A stretch of DNA of 64,000 nt from Rhodospirillales bacterium (GCA_016215555.1 JACRJC010000063.1:23764-87763); one strand, 5' to 3'. Shown: positions 26,749 to 35,167, counted from the stretch's first letter. Notes: a model not told the origin generated them from the letters alone. Made by a program: numbers and translations.

Positions 26749-26762
26749 TTATCATTTGTCAA
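26749..26762. promoter_or_regulatory. FNR/NNR-type box in the nosZ/SCO divergent promoter
   Basis: TTATC-ATTT-GTCAA, an imperfect version of TTGAC-N4-GTCAA; read from the nosZ side it is TTGAC-AAAT-GATAA. Its centre is about 91 bases before the nosZ start codon and 82 before the SCO start codon, so it could serve both promoters. AT-rich DNA (26727-26740) lies at a suitable -10 distance on the nosZ side. Confidence 0.55.
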
Positions 26763-26837
26763 GGAATCGAGGATTTTTTTGGGCCATTCTTCTCTTTGCA
26801 ACGCCCCGGCCAACCCACCCTCCTCGGAGTCTCGATT

Positions 26838-27422
26838 ATGTCTAAGTTTCGGCGTAACATACTGGGATGGTTGGCTATACTAGGTGTATCCCTCGTGCCG
26901 GCGCCTGGGAGGGAGGCCCTTGGCGCCGACGCACCTTCGATCAGCGGGCGATTCCTACTGAAGGATGACAAAGGTCAAGTTGTCACAGATCAGTCATATT
27001 CCGGGAAAATCCGCGTCATGACGTTCGGATACACCTTTTGCCCGGACATCTGCCCGACGACCCTGTCCACCATGTCCGAAGCCGCGACGAAGCTTGCCGC
27101 TCACAAGGACAAAATTGTTTATTTGTTCGTCAGCGTCGATCCCGAGCGAGATTCCGCCGAGCAGTTGAGAACTTATCTAGAGTCCTTTCCCGGCATTCGC
27201 GGCCTGACGGGATCGCCAGCTCTAATCGAGGGCGCCGCCCGCAATTTCCGGGTCGTCTACGAACGCCAGCCTGCGCCCAAGGACGACCCACAGAGCTATG
27301 CCGTCGATCATACGGCGGGCATCTATATCATGGGAGGTGACGGGCGGTTCCTATCCAAGCTGCCGCATATCGCCCAGCCGGAAGACGTCGTGTCGCGGAT
27401 CAAGGGATTCCTAAAGCCATGA
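26838..27422 (+). CDS. SCO1/SenC-family copper chaperone
   Basis: Start chosen at ATG 26838 with CGGAG eight bases upstream; 194 residues. An N-terminal membrane/signal segment is followed by a thioredoxin-like domain with the copper motif CPDIC (in GYTFCPDICPTTL) and the third ligand histidine in AVDHTAGIY. SCO proteins deliver or reduce copper at CuA centres, of cytochrome oxidase or, as here, probably NosZ. It is divergent from nosZ and heads a plus-strand operon with a TlpA-like protein and PCuAC. Confidence 0.92.
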   Translation: MSKFRRNILGWLAILGVSLVPAPGREALGADAPSISGRFLLKDDKGQVVTDQSYSGKIRVMTFGYTFCPDICPTTLSTMSEAATKLAAHKDKIVYLFVSVDPERDSAEQLRTYLESFPGIRGLTGSPALIEGAARNFRVVYERQPAPKDDPQSYAVDHTAGIYIMGGDGRFLSKLPHIAQPEDVVSRIKGFLKP

Positions 27423-28009
27423 ACCGCCGGTCATTCATCGCCTGCCTTGCCGCCGCCGGGATAATGGCGCCGGTCGGCATCGCCTCTGCCGCCAAGCGAG
27501 GGCACGGGCTGATTTGGCATCCTCAGCCCATGCTTCTTTCCAACATTGCCTTTCAAGACGCCGCGGGGCTCGAACGTCCCTTGTCGGCTTTCGAGGGAAA
27601 GGCCGTCGTCATCAACTTCTGGGCTAGCTGGTGCCTGCCCTGCGTCGTCGAATTGCCATCCATCGACCGCCTGAAGGCCGCCGCGAACGCGTCGCGCTTC
27701 GACATTCTTGCCGTTTCTGTCGATATCAAGGGAAGACCGGCTGCCGAGACGGCGTTCCGCCGCTTCGGGATCAAGAATCTTGAGCCGTTCGTCGATGACC
27801 GGAAACATGCCGTCGAGAACCTGGCAATTCCTTTTCTTCCAACGACCCTGTTGATCGACCGCCAGGGCCGGGAAGCCGGCCGCTATCTTGGCGCGGGCGA
27901 GTGGGACGGGCCCGAAGCCGGAAGGCTACTTGACATCCTTTATTCAGGCGAGGCGATGCCGGCCGGCTTTTCCATTCCCAAGTTGGATTCGCCCAAGGTT
28001 GCACCCTGA
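27419..28009 (+). CDS. TlpA/ResA-like periplasmic thiol-disulfide oxidoreductase
   Basis: A 196-residue thioredoxin-fold protein with an N-terminal signal (NRRSFIACLAAAGIMAPVG, a possible Tat signal) and the active site WASWCLPC, followed by the cis-proline region FLPTTLLIDRQG. TlpA-type reductases keep the cysteines of CuA sites and SCO proteins reduced for copper loading. The start overlaps the SCO stop (ATGA). Together with SCO and PCuAC it forms a CuA-assembly set for NosZ. Confidence 0.9.
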   Translation: MNRRSFIACLAAAGIMAPVGIASAAKRGHGLIWHPQPMLLSNIAFQDAAGLERPLSAFEGKAVVINFWASWCLPCVVELPSIDRLKAAANASRFDILAVSVDIKGRPAAETAFRRFGIKNLEPFVDDRKHAVENLAIPFLPTTLLIDRQGREAGRYLGAGEWDGPEAGRLLDILYSGEAMPAGFSIPKLDSPKVAP

Positions 28010-28048
28010 AGGGCTCCGTCGGCTCTTTTTTGCATATGGAGATTTCAC

Positions 28049-28546
28049 ATGCTGCGCAAACTGCTTATGGCAACCACTCTTTGTCTAGCCGCCTTTCCTG
28101 CGCTGGCCCTCGACTACAACCTGGGCGGCATCAAGATACAAAGCCCCTGGTCGCGCGCGACGGCGGCTTCGGCTCCATCAGGCATCGCTTATCTGACCAT
28201 CGTCAACAACGGCGCTTCCGACAGGCTGGTCAAGACGTCCACCGACGTCAGCCGGACGGCTGAACTGCATACGCATCTCATGGACGGCCAGGTCATGCGC
28301 ATGCGACATGTGCCGGAGATCGAGGTCGCGGGAGGGGCGGAAACCAAACTCGCCCCGGGCGGACTGCATGTCATGCTGATCGGCCTGAAAGGCCCCTTGA
28401 AGGAGGGCGCGTCGTTTCCCCTCACGCTGACGTTCGAAAGGGCCGGAACCGTGACCGTCGAGGTCCAGGTGCTGGGTATTGCGGCCAAAGCTCCAGGCGC
28501 CGCATCGCCAGCGCCAACGATGGACGTGAAGCACAAGGGGCACTGA
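28049..28546 (+). CDS. periplasmic copper chaperone PCu(A)C
   Basis: A 165-residue protein with a signal peptide ending AALDYN. It carries the PCuAC motif of His and Met ligands: AELHTHLMDGQVMRMRHV, followed about 20 residues later by LHVMLIG. These bind Cu(I) for CuA assembly together with SCO. The C-terminus ends with a His-rich DVKHKGH that may add a copper site. It lies 39 bases after the TlpA-like gene in the same direction. Confidence 0.92.
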   Translation: MLRKLLMATTLCLAAFPALALDYNLGGIKIQSPWSRATAASAPSGIAYLTIVNNGASDRLVKTSTDVSRTAELHTHLMDGQVMRMRHVPEIEVAGGAETKLAPGGLHVMLIGLKGPLKEGASFPLTLTFERAGTVTVEVQVLGIAAKAPGAASPAPTMDVKHKGH

Positions 28547-28566
28547 ACGTCACTTGAAGGCGTGGA

Positions 28567-29520
28567 TCAGCGCCACGTATTGGCCGCAAGCACGATCAGG
28601 GCGGCATAGGCGAACTGGTATTTCGCGGTAGCGGCTAGCAGCGCGTTGAAGGCAGGACCCCGGGCGCTGGAGGCGAACTGCATGGATAAAAGTATGGCAA
28701 ACGGCAGCAAGACAAAAGCAAGCGCTCCGCCGTTGGGGCCAAGCGGCGGTACGGCCAGCGCAATGGGAACGAAAAGGAACAAGCCGTAAAGGATCTTCGA
28801 GCGTTTTGGTCCTATCATAATGGCCAGGGTACGCCTGCCAACCAGCCTATCGGGTTCCAGGTCGCGGTAGTTGTTGGCCATCAGAACGCCAGCGCCAATC
28901 AGGCCCAAGGCCAAGCTGACGGAGACGACAGGGCCGGTCAGGGTTTGCGTTTGCAGATAATAGCTGCCCCCCACGGCGCCAAGACCGAAGAAGGCGACGA
29001 CGAATATTTCTCCAAGGGGCGTATACGCGATCGGCCTTGGGCCGAAGGAGTAGGACCAGCCGGTCAGAAGCGAGGTCAAGCCAAGAGCCAGGATCGGCCA
29101 GCCTCCGGCGTGGACCAGCAGCATACCAGACAAGACCGCCAGAACGAAACAGACGGACGCGGCCAACTTGACCTGGCCGGGCGACGCCCAGCCTTGGGCC
29201 GTGACGCGTGCCGGTCCCTGACGCATAGGCTGGTCGCCGCCCTTCAAAAAGTCAGCAACGTCGTTATAGAGATTGGTCCCTGCCTGAATGGCGACGGCGC
29301 CGATGAGCGCGGCCAGCGCCACGACGGGATCGACATGGCCAATGTCGGCCAGGGCCAGCCCGCTCCCCGTCAGCACGGGGGAAACGGCTATGGTCAAGGT
29401 TCGCGGCCGCATCGCCTGCCACCAAAGGACGAAGCCTGTCGGCGCGGCTCCAGAAGGGCTGGCAGGGGAAATATCCTGGGGAGAAGCCTTGGCCTGGCAA
29501 GACCCGCTTTCAGTTTTCAC
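28567..29520 (-). CDS. menA: 1,4-dihydroxy-2-naphthoate polyprenyltransferase (MenA)
   Basis: A 317-residue UbiA-superfamily membrane protein with about eight to nine helices. The prenyl-diphosphate site is TNLYNDVADFLKGGD, the MenA form of the first Asp motif, and the second motif is NNYRDLEPDRLVGRRT. It attaches the isoprenoid tail to 1,4-dihydroxy-2-naphthoate, giving demethylmenaquinone. Its start overlaps the menG/ubiE stop (ATGA), so the two last steps of menaquinone synthesis are coupled. No other men gene is in the window. Confidence 0.85.
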   Translation of the reverse strand: MKTESGSCQAKASPQDISPASPSGAAPTGFVLWWQAMRPRTLTIAVSPVLTGSGLALADIGHVDPVVALAALIGAVAIQAGTNLYNDVADFLKGGDQPMRQGPARVTAQGWASPGQVKLAASVCFVLAVLSGMLLVHAGGWPILALGLTSLLTGWSYSFGPRPIAYTPLGEIFVVAFFGLGAVGGSYYLQTQTLTGPVVSVSLALGLIGAGVLMANNYRDLEPDRLVGRRTLAIMIGPKRSKILYGLFLFVPIALAVPPLGPNGGALAFVLLPFAILLSMQFASSARGPAFNALLAATAKYQFAYAALIVLAANTWR

Positions 29521-30272
29521 TTCATTCCCTTTCGGGCCATGTGCAGGCAGGCGACGCCGAAGGTCAGGTTATGCCATTCGACTTGGGTGAATCCTGCATC
29601 GGAAAGGTGCCCGGCAAGGGTTTTCTGGTCTGGAAAGGCCCGGATCGATTCCACCAAATAGGTGTAGGCGGCGGGCTCCTTCGCCACCCACGCCCCAAGC
29701 CTTGGAATGATATGAAAGGAGTAGGCGTCGTAGAGGGGCCGGATCACGGCCCATGGCCTTGAAAATTCAAGACAAAGAAAACGTCCGCCGGGCTTTAGGA
29801 CTCGCAGGATTTCCGCCAAGGCCCAAGAGAGGCGCGTGACGTTGCGCAGGCCGAAGGCGATGGTCACGATATCGACTGAACCATCTGGGAAAGGCATGCT
29901 CTCCGCGGTTCCTTCGACAAACGAAAGACTTTCAGCACCTTTGCGCCGGCGCCCCATGGCCATCATGGCCGGGCTGGGGTCGCAGACCACCACCTCCCTG
30001 CCAGGTCCGGACATGGCGATCGCGACGTCTCCGGTTCCCCCGGCAAGGTCGATGATCTTCTGTCCGGGCTTAGCCTCTGCCGCCCCGACAAGATACCGCT
30101 TCCACAGACGGTGGAGGCCGAAGCTCATCATGTCGTTCATCAAATCGTAGCGCGGAGCGACCGATTCGAACACTTGCCGGATGCGCCGCTCGCGATCTTC
30201 GGAAGAAACATTTTCAAAGCCAAATGAAGCGTCAAGACTCGTCTTCGCGTCGTGGGGGGGCACTTCAGGCAT
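29517..30272 (-). CDS. ubiE: demethylmenaquinone/2-polyprenyl-6-methoxy-benzoquinol methylase (MenG/UbiE)
   Basis: A 251-residue class I methyltransferase of the UbiE family. Motifs: VFESVAPRYDLMNDMMSFGLHRLWKR, the SAM site IDLAGGTGDVAIAM, FPDGSVDIVTIAFGLRNV and LEFSRPW. It C-methylates demethylmenaquinone and, in organisms with ubiquinone, the ubiquinone precursor. The coupling to menA suggests a menaquinone role here. A second ubiE for ubiquinone might exist elsewhere in the genome; that cannot be checked. Confidence 0.9.
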   Translation of the reverse strand: MPEVPPHDAKTSLDASFGFENVSSEDRERRIRQVFESVAPRYDLMNDMMSFGLHRLWKRYLVGAAEAKPGQKIIDLAGGTGDVAIAMSGPGREVVVCDPSPAMMAMGRRRKGAESLSFVEGTAESMPFPDGSVDIVTIAFGLRNVTRLSWALAEILRVLKPGGRFLCLEFSRPWAVIRPLYDAYSFHIIPRLGAWVAKEPAAYTYLVESIRAFPDQKTLAGHLSDAGFTQVEWHNLTFGVACLHMARKGMK

Positions 30273-30335
30273 TGAGACAATCGGAAAAAACGAAATGACA
30301 GGAACAACGGGAAACGCAAGCCGGGCAAATGGCCC

Positions 30336-30722
30336 TCACGCAGAAGGCGGAGCGCGCGCTTGGAAGGGCCGGGCAGGCAGTCCGGGAACCTCGGCCATCG
30401 CTACGCGCGAACCTGTCGACAGAGCCTTTCCGTAGGTAGGCTTTGTGAAGGTCAGGACCGGCGTCATGCCGACGGTCGTCGACGCAGAATGGCAGAGCAG
30501 ACAGCTTGCGCATGAATTAATATCCCTGCCTGTCGCCGGAGCGGGAGACGGCGTCTCCATGCTTGTTGGCGACTGGCAAAGGAACTCGGTATTGAAATAG
30601 ATCCAGGGCCCCTGCGCCCGCATGATCATGTCGGCGGCAGGAATCTGTATATGCGTGACAAGGCCGCACAGCACAAGCAGGGCCAGAGGAATTCTTCGAA
30701 GAATTCCAGGCGCTCCCTTCAT
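30336..30722 (-). CDS. DUF2946-like small membrane/periplasmic protein
   Basis: Start taken at ATG 30720-30722 (MKGAPGILRR), 128 residues; a TTG at 30743 would add seven. One N-terminal hydrophobic helix (LALLVLCGLVTHIQIPA) is followed by a periplasmic region with CASCLLCHSAS and a C-terminus ending ARAPPSA. This pattern (helix, CxxCxxC/H, terminal RxPP) fits DUF2946, whose function is unknown though metal binding is plausible. It lies between a Crp/Fnr gene and ubiE on the same strand. A second protein of this kind is at 40619-40987. Confidence 0.65.
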   Translation of the reverse strand: MKGAPGILRRIPLALLVLCGLVTHIQIPAADMIMRAQGPWIYFNTEFLCQSPTSMETPSPAPATGRDINSCASCLLCHSASTTVGMTPVLTFTKPTYGKALSTGSRVAMAEVPGLPARPFQARAPPSA

Positions 30723-30810
30723 GCTCTGGCTGACCTGTCTCAAATCTCAGTTCTCCAGCGATTCAGGCAAAACCGGCCAAAGAGGAGTGGCGTGATCAGA
30801 TGTCACTGGA

Positions 30811-31518
30811 CTACCTGAAGAATTTTATAAAAGGCACAAGATGCTTCACCGTCTTGTCGAGAATCAGCATTTTCTCGCGATCCTTCCACTCGATAACCCC
30901 TTGCTTCTGGAGCTTCGTAAGCGTACGGGAACAGGATTCCGGTGTCACCGAAATAATCTCGGCGATTTCGTTCTTTTGCACCGGAACCCGGATTGAGATA
31001 GGAAACCTGTCAAGCTGCCTCTCATCGACCAGCGAAAGAAGGAAGGTCAGCAGCCTCTCTTCGGAATTTAGCACCGAGAGACGGGCGACGGATTCCTCGA
31101 GAAGGAGATTCTCCCGATATGCCGCCATCATGGCCCATTGTTGAACTTGCGACGGATTATCGCGGCACCATTCTTCCACAGGGAGATAGCAATAGTCCCC
31201 ATCACACAGGGCCCACCCCTCGTAGCGGTGACGGCTTCCGACAAGAGCCCCGCTCCACTCGACGATGTCCCCCGGTCTTCCAAGACGGACAATCGCTCTG
31301 CGCCCGTCTCCATGGTGGTGGCGCAAGGCAATCAGGCCACGCTCGATCCTGTACAGACCGTGGCAGGCGCTTCCGGATGAAAAAATGATGGCATGCCTCT
31401 TAAACGCAACATGCCGTCCAAAGGACGCAAAGGGGCAGATATCTCCGCCTTGTTTTGGAAACAGGAGATTGCCCAGATCTGGACGCAGGCTCTTGACTTC
31501 GGTTGCTTGGTGCAACAT
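30811..31518 (-). CDS. Crp/Fnr-family transcriptional regulator (DNR/NnrR-like)
   Basis: A 235-residue regulator with an N-terminal cNMP-type sensor barrel (RHAIIFSSGSACHGLYRIERGLIALRH) and a C-terminal Crp helix-turn-helix (VQKNEIAEIISVTPESCSRTLTKL). It lacks the four-cysteine N-terminal FNR iron-sulfur motif, so it is more like DNR/NnrR-type sensors of nitric oxide. It probably binds the TTGAC-N4-GTCAA boxes of this window. A perfect box lies 134 bases upstream. It is the first of a minus-strand run leading to DUF2946, ubiE and menA. Confidence 0.88.
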   Translation of the reverse strand: MLHQATEVKSLRPDLGNLLFPKQGGDICPFASFGRHVAFKRHAIIFSSGSACHGLYRIERGLIALRHHHGDGRRAIVRLGRPGDIVEWSGALVGSRHRYEGWALCDGDYCYLPVEEWCRDNPSQVQQWAMMAAYRENLLLEESVARLSVLNSEERLLTFLLSLVDERQLDRFPISIRVPVQKNEIAEIISVTPESCSRTLTKLQKQGVIEWKDREKMLILDKTVKHLVPFIKFFR

Positions 31519-31651
31519 AAAACGCGATTCCCTCCACCCTATCCATGCCGACCCGAGGCCGCATCAACCTGTATTCCTTCGTCCCCGCCGCGAAAATGGT
31601 TCGGTTGGTTTCTCAACCTGTGAAGCTTATCAGAGCTCGAAGCGGCTATAA

Positions 31652-31665
31652 TTGACAAAAGTCAA
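31652..31665. promoter_or_regulatory. perfect FNR/NNR-type box TTGACAAAAGTCAA
   Basis: A 14-bp perfect palindrome TTGAC-AAAA-GTCAA between the divergent Crp/Fnr gene and the hemerythrin/NIT sensor gene. Its centre is about 102 bases before the sensor start, with an AT-rich segment (TATATT near 31730) downstream. The half-site TTGAC is the form recognised by DNR/NNR/FixK-class regulators. Both flanking genes could be controlled from it. Confidence 0.75.
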
Positions 31666-31760
31666 GTTTGCTGAGGTCAAATTACGGGGCGCTGCCGTCG
31701 GCAATGTTTCATTTTTCCTGCCATATGCTATATTTCCACAAAGTTCATAGGGAATACTCG

Positions 31761-34466
31761 ATGGACATGGACGAAGTCGGCTGGCGAGACGACCTGGCGA
31801 CCGGTGTCGAGTGGATCGACAGGGCGCACAGGCGGCTGTTTGGGCTGCTTGACGGCATTACCGACGCCAGAAAACGCGGCAACTTGGTCGAAGCCGCAGC
31901 GGCTACGGCAAGGTTTCTCGAGGTCTTCAACCAGCATTTTGACGAAGAATCCGAGTATCTGAGAGCCCGTGACCCCGCTGGTTTCTCCACTCTGCAACAG
32001 GATTTCGTCTCGGCGCGCGCGGTGCTTGCCATGCAACCAGTGGGTGCCGACGACATCGAACTGATCGACCAATCGGCGCATTATGCCAAGGCATGGCTTC
32101 TTGACCACATCGTCAGACAGAGCCGCATTTGCCAGCAAGGCGCCAGCGACCGGAGGGGCGCTTGGCTGCGCTACGACAAGCTGAAGCTGCAATGGCGCAT
32201 CGTTTTGTTGGCAATCGTTCCCTTGCTGCTGGCTTCGGGGCTGGTCCTGGCCGTTATCGATGAATTGCGCCTTTCCATGGACAAAATGGACTTGCTGCTG
32301 AAGGTCAACGACCTGAACGCCCAGGTCGGGAACCTTGTCTTCGATCTCGAAACGGAGCGCGGATTGGCGGTTATGGCGGGCGCCAATCCGGTCAAGTTCC
32401 GCGAGCAATTCGTCCGGCAGGTTGAGAAAACCGACTTTGCCCATGGAAAGTTCGACCTATCGGTCGCGGCGATCTTTGACCAACTCCCCAGCGAAAGCGC
32501 CAAGAGCCGGATCGAAGACGCCGTTTCTTCGCTCGACATCATTCCCGAGATCAGGGGCGATGTTAACATTGGCAGTTTTGACGGCATAACGTCGCTGGAT
32601 ATCTATACGACGGCGATTACCGACCTTACGAACATCGTTCCGGAAATCGTCCGCACGATCGCCCCATCCGACTTTACGAAGAACAACATCGCCTATGTTC
32701 TTCTTCTTCAGACCAAGGAATTGGCTTCGCTCGAACGTGCGATTGGAACGGCCATCCTCAGCCACAGCTCGCCTATCTACTTCTCGCGGCGCAGCGTTAA
32801 AACGCTGGCGAATCAGCAAACAGCCCTTCTGGAAAGCTTTCTTGCGATTGCCCCCCACGAAATTTCCGAGAATTATCAATGGGCCAACCGCCACGCATCC
32901 TACGCGATGGGATGGATGCGCGACGAGTTGGAAAAGGGTGTCATCGTCAACCTGACGCTTCATGATTGGTTCGAGGCGACATCAAGGCATCTGCAGCAAT
33001 TCGAGGAGATCGAAGACAAGCTGACGGCGCAACTTCAGAAGGATGCCGGCGCCCTTCAGAGCCAAGCGACCAGCCGCGCCATTTTGCTGGGTGGCGGCCT
33101 GCTGGCCCTGTCGCTAATCTCGCTGGTCATGGTCGGAATACTGGCCTGGACCATCCTGACGCCCCTGAAGGAGCTTCTTGGCGCCATCCACCGTCTTGCC
33201 AAGGGTGACTACACGTCCCGGGTTCCGCGTCTGGACGCCAAGGACGAAGTCGGCGATATCGCGCGCGCCATGCACAAACTGAAGGAAAGCCTTGCGCAGA
33301 GCGCTCTCTTGTCAGCCAGACAATGGACGAAAAATGCCGAGCGGCTTCGGCTCATCGCAGACAATTTTCCTGGCATTGTGTTCAGGGTCGAACAGAATGG
33401 GAGTTCTCTGGCTGCGTTCACATGCGTCAGCCGCAGGCTGCGCCAAGTAACGGGCCTTGCGCCCGACGAAATCATCGACAGGCCAATTGCCTATCTTCTT
33501 CGAAAATTGATGAACCCCCAAGATTGTCATGCGTTTCTTCAGGTCATGCGTAGATCTAGAGCCCGGCAAATTGACTTTGAATTTTTCCTAAGGAATGCCC
33601 ATGACAATGGAGGGCGTTGGTTGCGCGTTCTGGCCGCACCGTTCTCTTCAGGCGAAACCTGGATTTGGGACGGAGTAGCGCTTGATATTTCCACGATCAA
33701 GCAAGCGGAATCCGAACAGGATCGGGTTTCCGCCGAGCTTGGTCGTTTGCATAGGAAGATTTCAGCGGCCAACCTTGCCAACGACTTCGGCAGAGAGATT
33801 GCCGCGCTGGTCCACCCCGTCACAGCGAATACGGAGAAAGCCATAATTTCCTTACCTGGAGATTCGCCGGTCAGGGGCGATCTTCTCGTTGCCCTGGCCT
33901 CGTCCCGCAAGATTAGCTTGGCGGCGGAAAGATGGTCAGCCTTGCACAACCATCAGGGCGGCTCTTCCTCCGGGATCGAACTAGACAAGGCAATAGAAGA
34001 GACGCTCGAACGCATTACGGACGATCTTCCGAAGAATGTTTCTTCCAGGCTTGACTTGGCATGGCTGGGCGATACGGTCCTCTTGTCGTCCAGGGAGGCC
34101 GAACAGCTTCTCATGCAACTATCTGAAAACGCCGTAAAGGCGCTTAGCCGGCGCGCCGCGACGCTGCTGATTGCGACAAAGAGAATTGACGACGGCAATC
34201 TGGTTCGCCTTCAAATTGGCTGTGACTTAACTATCGTCAATGAAGGCGTTAACGAGGCGCCATCTACTGACTCGCTGGATGCTTTGGCTATGTCTCGCAA
34301 GGGTGCCGTTGCCATTGCACTTTCCCGAGCGATCGTTGAATGTTGCGGGGGATGGATAGACGTAATTCGAAGCCCCACTGTCGGGATCTCGTTTGACGTT
34401 TATCTGCCCATTCAGAATATATGGCACAGCAATGTTATTCCTCTGCGGAAAGGGTTAGGCAGATGA
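31761..34466 (+). CDS. hemerythrin-NIT-HAMP-PAS sensor with degenerate histidine-kinase core
   Basis: Start chosen at ATG 31761 (MDMDEVGW) after AGGGAA; 901 residues. Residues 1-125 are a bacteriohemerythrin-like domain (WIDRAHRRLF, FNQHFDEESEYL, LLDHIVRQSR), but the usual middle histidine pair and the final Asp ligand are missing. Membrane helices near 150-168 and 445-465 enclose a NIT-type domain (LVFDLETERGLAVM). HAMP and PAS domains follow. In the phosphoacceptor position of an AHDFNNLL-like motif there is Asn674 (LANDFGREI), and the G boxes are altered (GAVAIALSRAIVECCGG) though the N box (QLSENAVKAL) remains. It is probably a pseudokinase that signals by interaction. A Crp/Fnr gene follows with ATGA overlap. 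Confidence 0.8.
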   Translation: MDMDEVGWRDDLATGVEWIDRAHRRLFGLLDGITDARKRGNLVEAAAATARFLEVFNQHFDEESEYLRARDPAGFSTLQQDFVSARAVLAMQPVGADDIELIDQSAHYAKAWLLDHIVRQSRICQQGASDRRGAWLRYDKLKLQWRIVLLAIVPLLLASGLVLAVIDELRLSMDKMDLLLKVNDLNAQVGNLVFDLETERGLAVMAGANPVKFREQFVRQVEKTDFAHGKFDLSVAAIFDQLPSESAKSRIEDAVSSLDIIPEIRGDVNIGSFDGITSLDIYTTAITDLTNIVPEIVRTIAPSDFTKNNIAYVLLLQTKELASLERAIGTAILSHSSPIYFSRRSVKTLANQQTALLESFLAIAPHEISENYQWANRHASYAMGWMRDELEKGVIVNLTLHDWFEATSRHLQQFEEIEDKLTAQLQKDAGALQSQATSRAILLGGGLLALSLISLVMVGILAWTILTPLKELLGAIHRLAKGDYTSRVPRLDAKDEVGDIARAMHKLKESLAQSALLSARQWTKNAERLRLIADNFPGIVFRVEQNGSSLAAFTCVSRRLRQVTGLAPDEIIDRPIAYLLRKLMNPQDCHAFLQVMRRSRARQIDFEFFLRNAHDNGGRWLRVLAAPFSSGETWIWDGVALDISTIKQAESEQDRVSAELGRLHRKISAANLANDFGREIAALVHPVTANTEKAIISLPGDSPVRGDLLVALASSRKISLAAERWSALHNHQGGSSSGIELDKAIEETLERITDDLPKNVSSRLDLAWLGDTVLLSSREAEQLLMQLSENAVKALSRRAATLLIATKRIDDGNLVRLQIGCDLTIVNEGVNEAPSTDSLDALAMSRKGAVAIALSRAIVECCGGWIDVIRSPTVGISFDVYLPIQNIWHSNVIPLRKGLGR

Positions 34467-35167
34467 AAGTTGTCATCACGAATGCTGAAACGCTCTCCCA
34501 AGACGGCAGTTCGGCCAATGGCGGTCCTGACGAGAAGCTGGAACGGCTTCTTTATCGTCTTTTTCCTGGAGAAAATAAACGTTCGCTCAGTCATCGAGCC
34601 CGAACATACGTCTACCACCAAGGTGACGCGATAACTTCCTTTTACTTTCTTGTGAAAGGCATGGTCGCCCTGGAACGGCTTGACAACAGCGGGCGCATGG
34701 CGATTCTGGGCATTGCCCGGCAGGGCTCTATTCTCTCATGGACGGAATTTTTTGAAAGAGGGCATTACAGTTGTAGCGCCCAGGCGATTTCTCCTTGCGA
34801 AATCGTCGCAATTCCCCGCGTGGACTTTCTAAGCAAACTACAAAGGCATATAGATCTTCTTTCCGCCGTCATGCACAACGCGACACATCAGTTGGAAGCT
34901 TACGAGGACCATATTTTCAGGCTCTCGACACTGGAAGTTCCCGAGCGCCTCTACTCGACATTGTGCAATTTTGCTGAAGGCAATTGCGATGGAAGTCACG
35001 GCAGAGAAGTTGACCTTCCTTTACGCAAAAGGGAAATCGCAGCCCTTATCGGCACGACGCCGGAGGGAATCTCGCGCAGTTTGAAGCGGCTGGAAGAGAT
35101 CAATGCCATTGAGGTCGGAAAGGGCGAGGTTGTTCGTCTGCACACAAGAGGCCATGGCTCGTCATGA
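34463..35167 (+). CDS. Crp/Fnr-family regulator coupled to the hemerythrin/NIT sensor
   Basis: Start at ATG 34463, overlapping the sensor stop (ATGA); 234 residues. The N-terminal barrel (YVYHQGDAITSFYFLVKGMVALERL) lacks FNR cysteines and a cAMP-phosphate arginine motif. The C-terminal helix-turn-helix is REIAALIGTTPEGISRSLKRLEEINAI (shown in two overlapping parts: KREIAALIGTTPEGISRSL, then KRLEEIN). Translational coupling to the sensor suggests that the two form one signal pathway. The recognition helix resembles that of FNR/FixK regulators, so the TTGAC-type boxes are likely targets. Confidence 0.87.
   Translation: MKVVITNAETLSQDGSSANGGPDEKLERLLYRLFPGENKRSLSHRARTYVYHQGDAITSFYFLVKGMVALERLDNSGRMAILGIARQGSILSWTEFFERGHYSCSAQAISPCEIVAIPRVDFLSKLQRHIDLLSAVMHNATHQLEAYEDHIFRLSTLEVPERLYSTLCNFAEGNCDGSHGREVDLPLRKREIAALIGTTPEGISRSLKRLEEINAIEVGKGEVVRLHTRGHGSS

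Noticed and set aside
30791..30805. A possible Crp-type palindrome GTGA-N7-TCAC before the DUF2946 gene
   Set aside because: The spacer is seven instead of six bases and the outer T/A positions do not match; it is likely chance.
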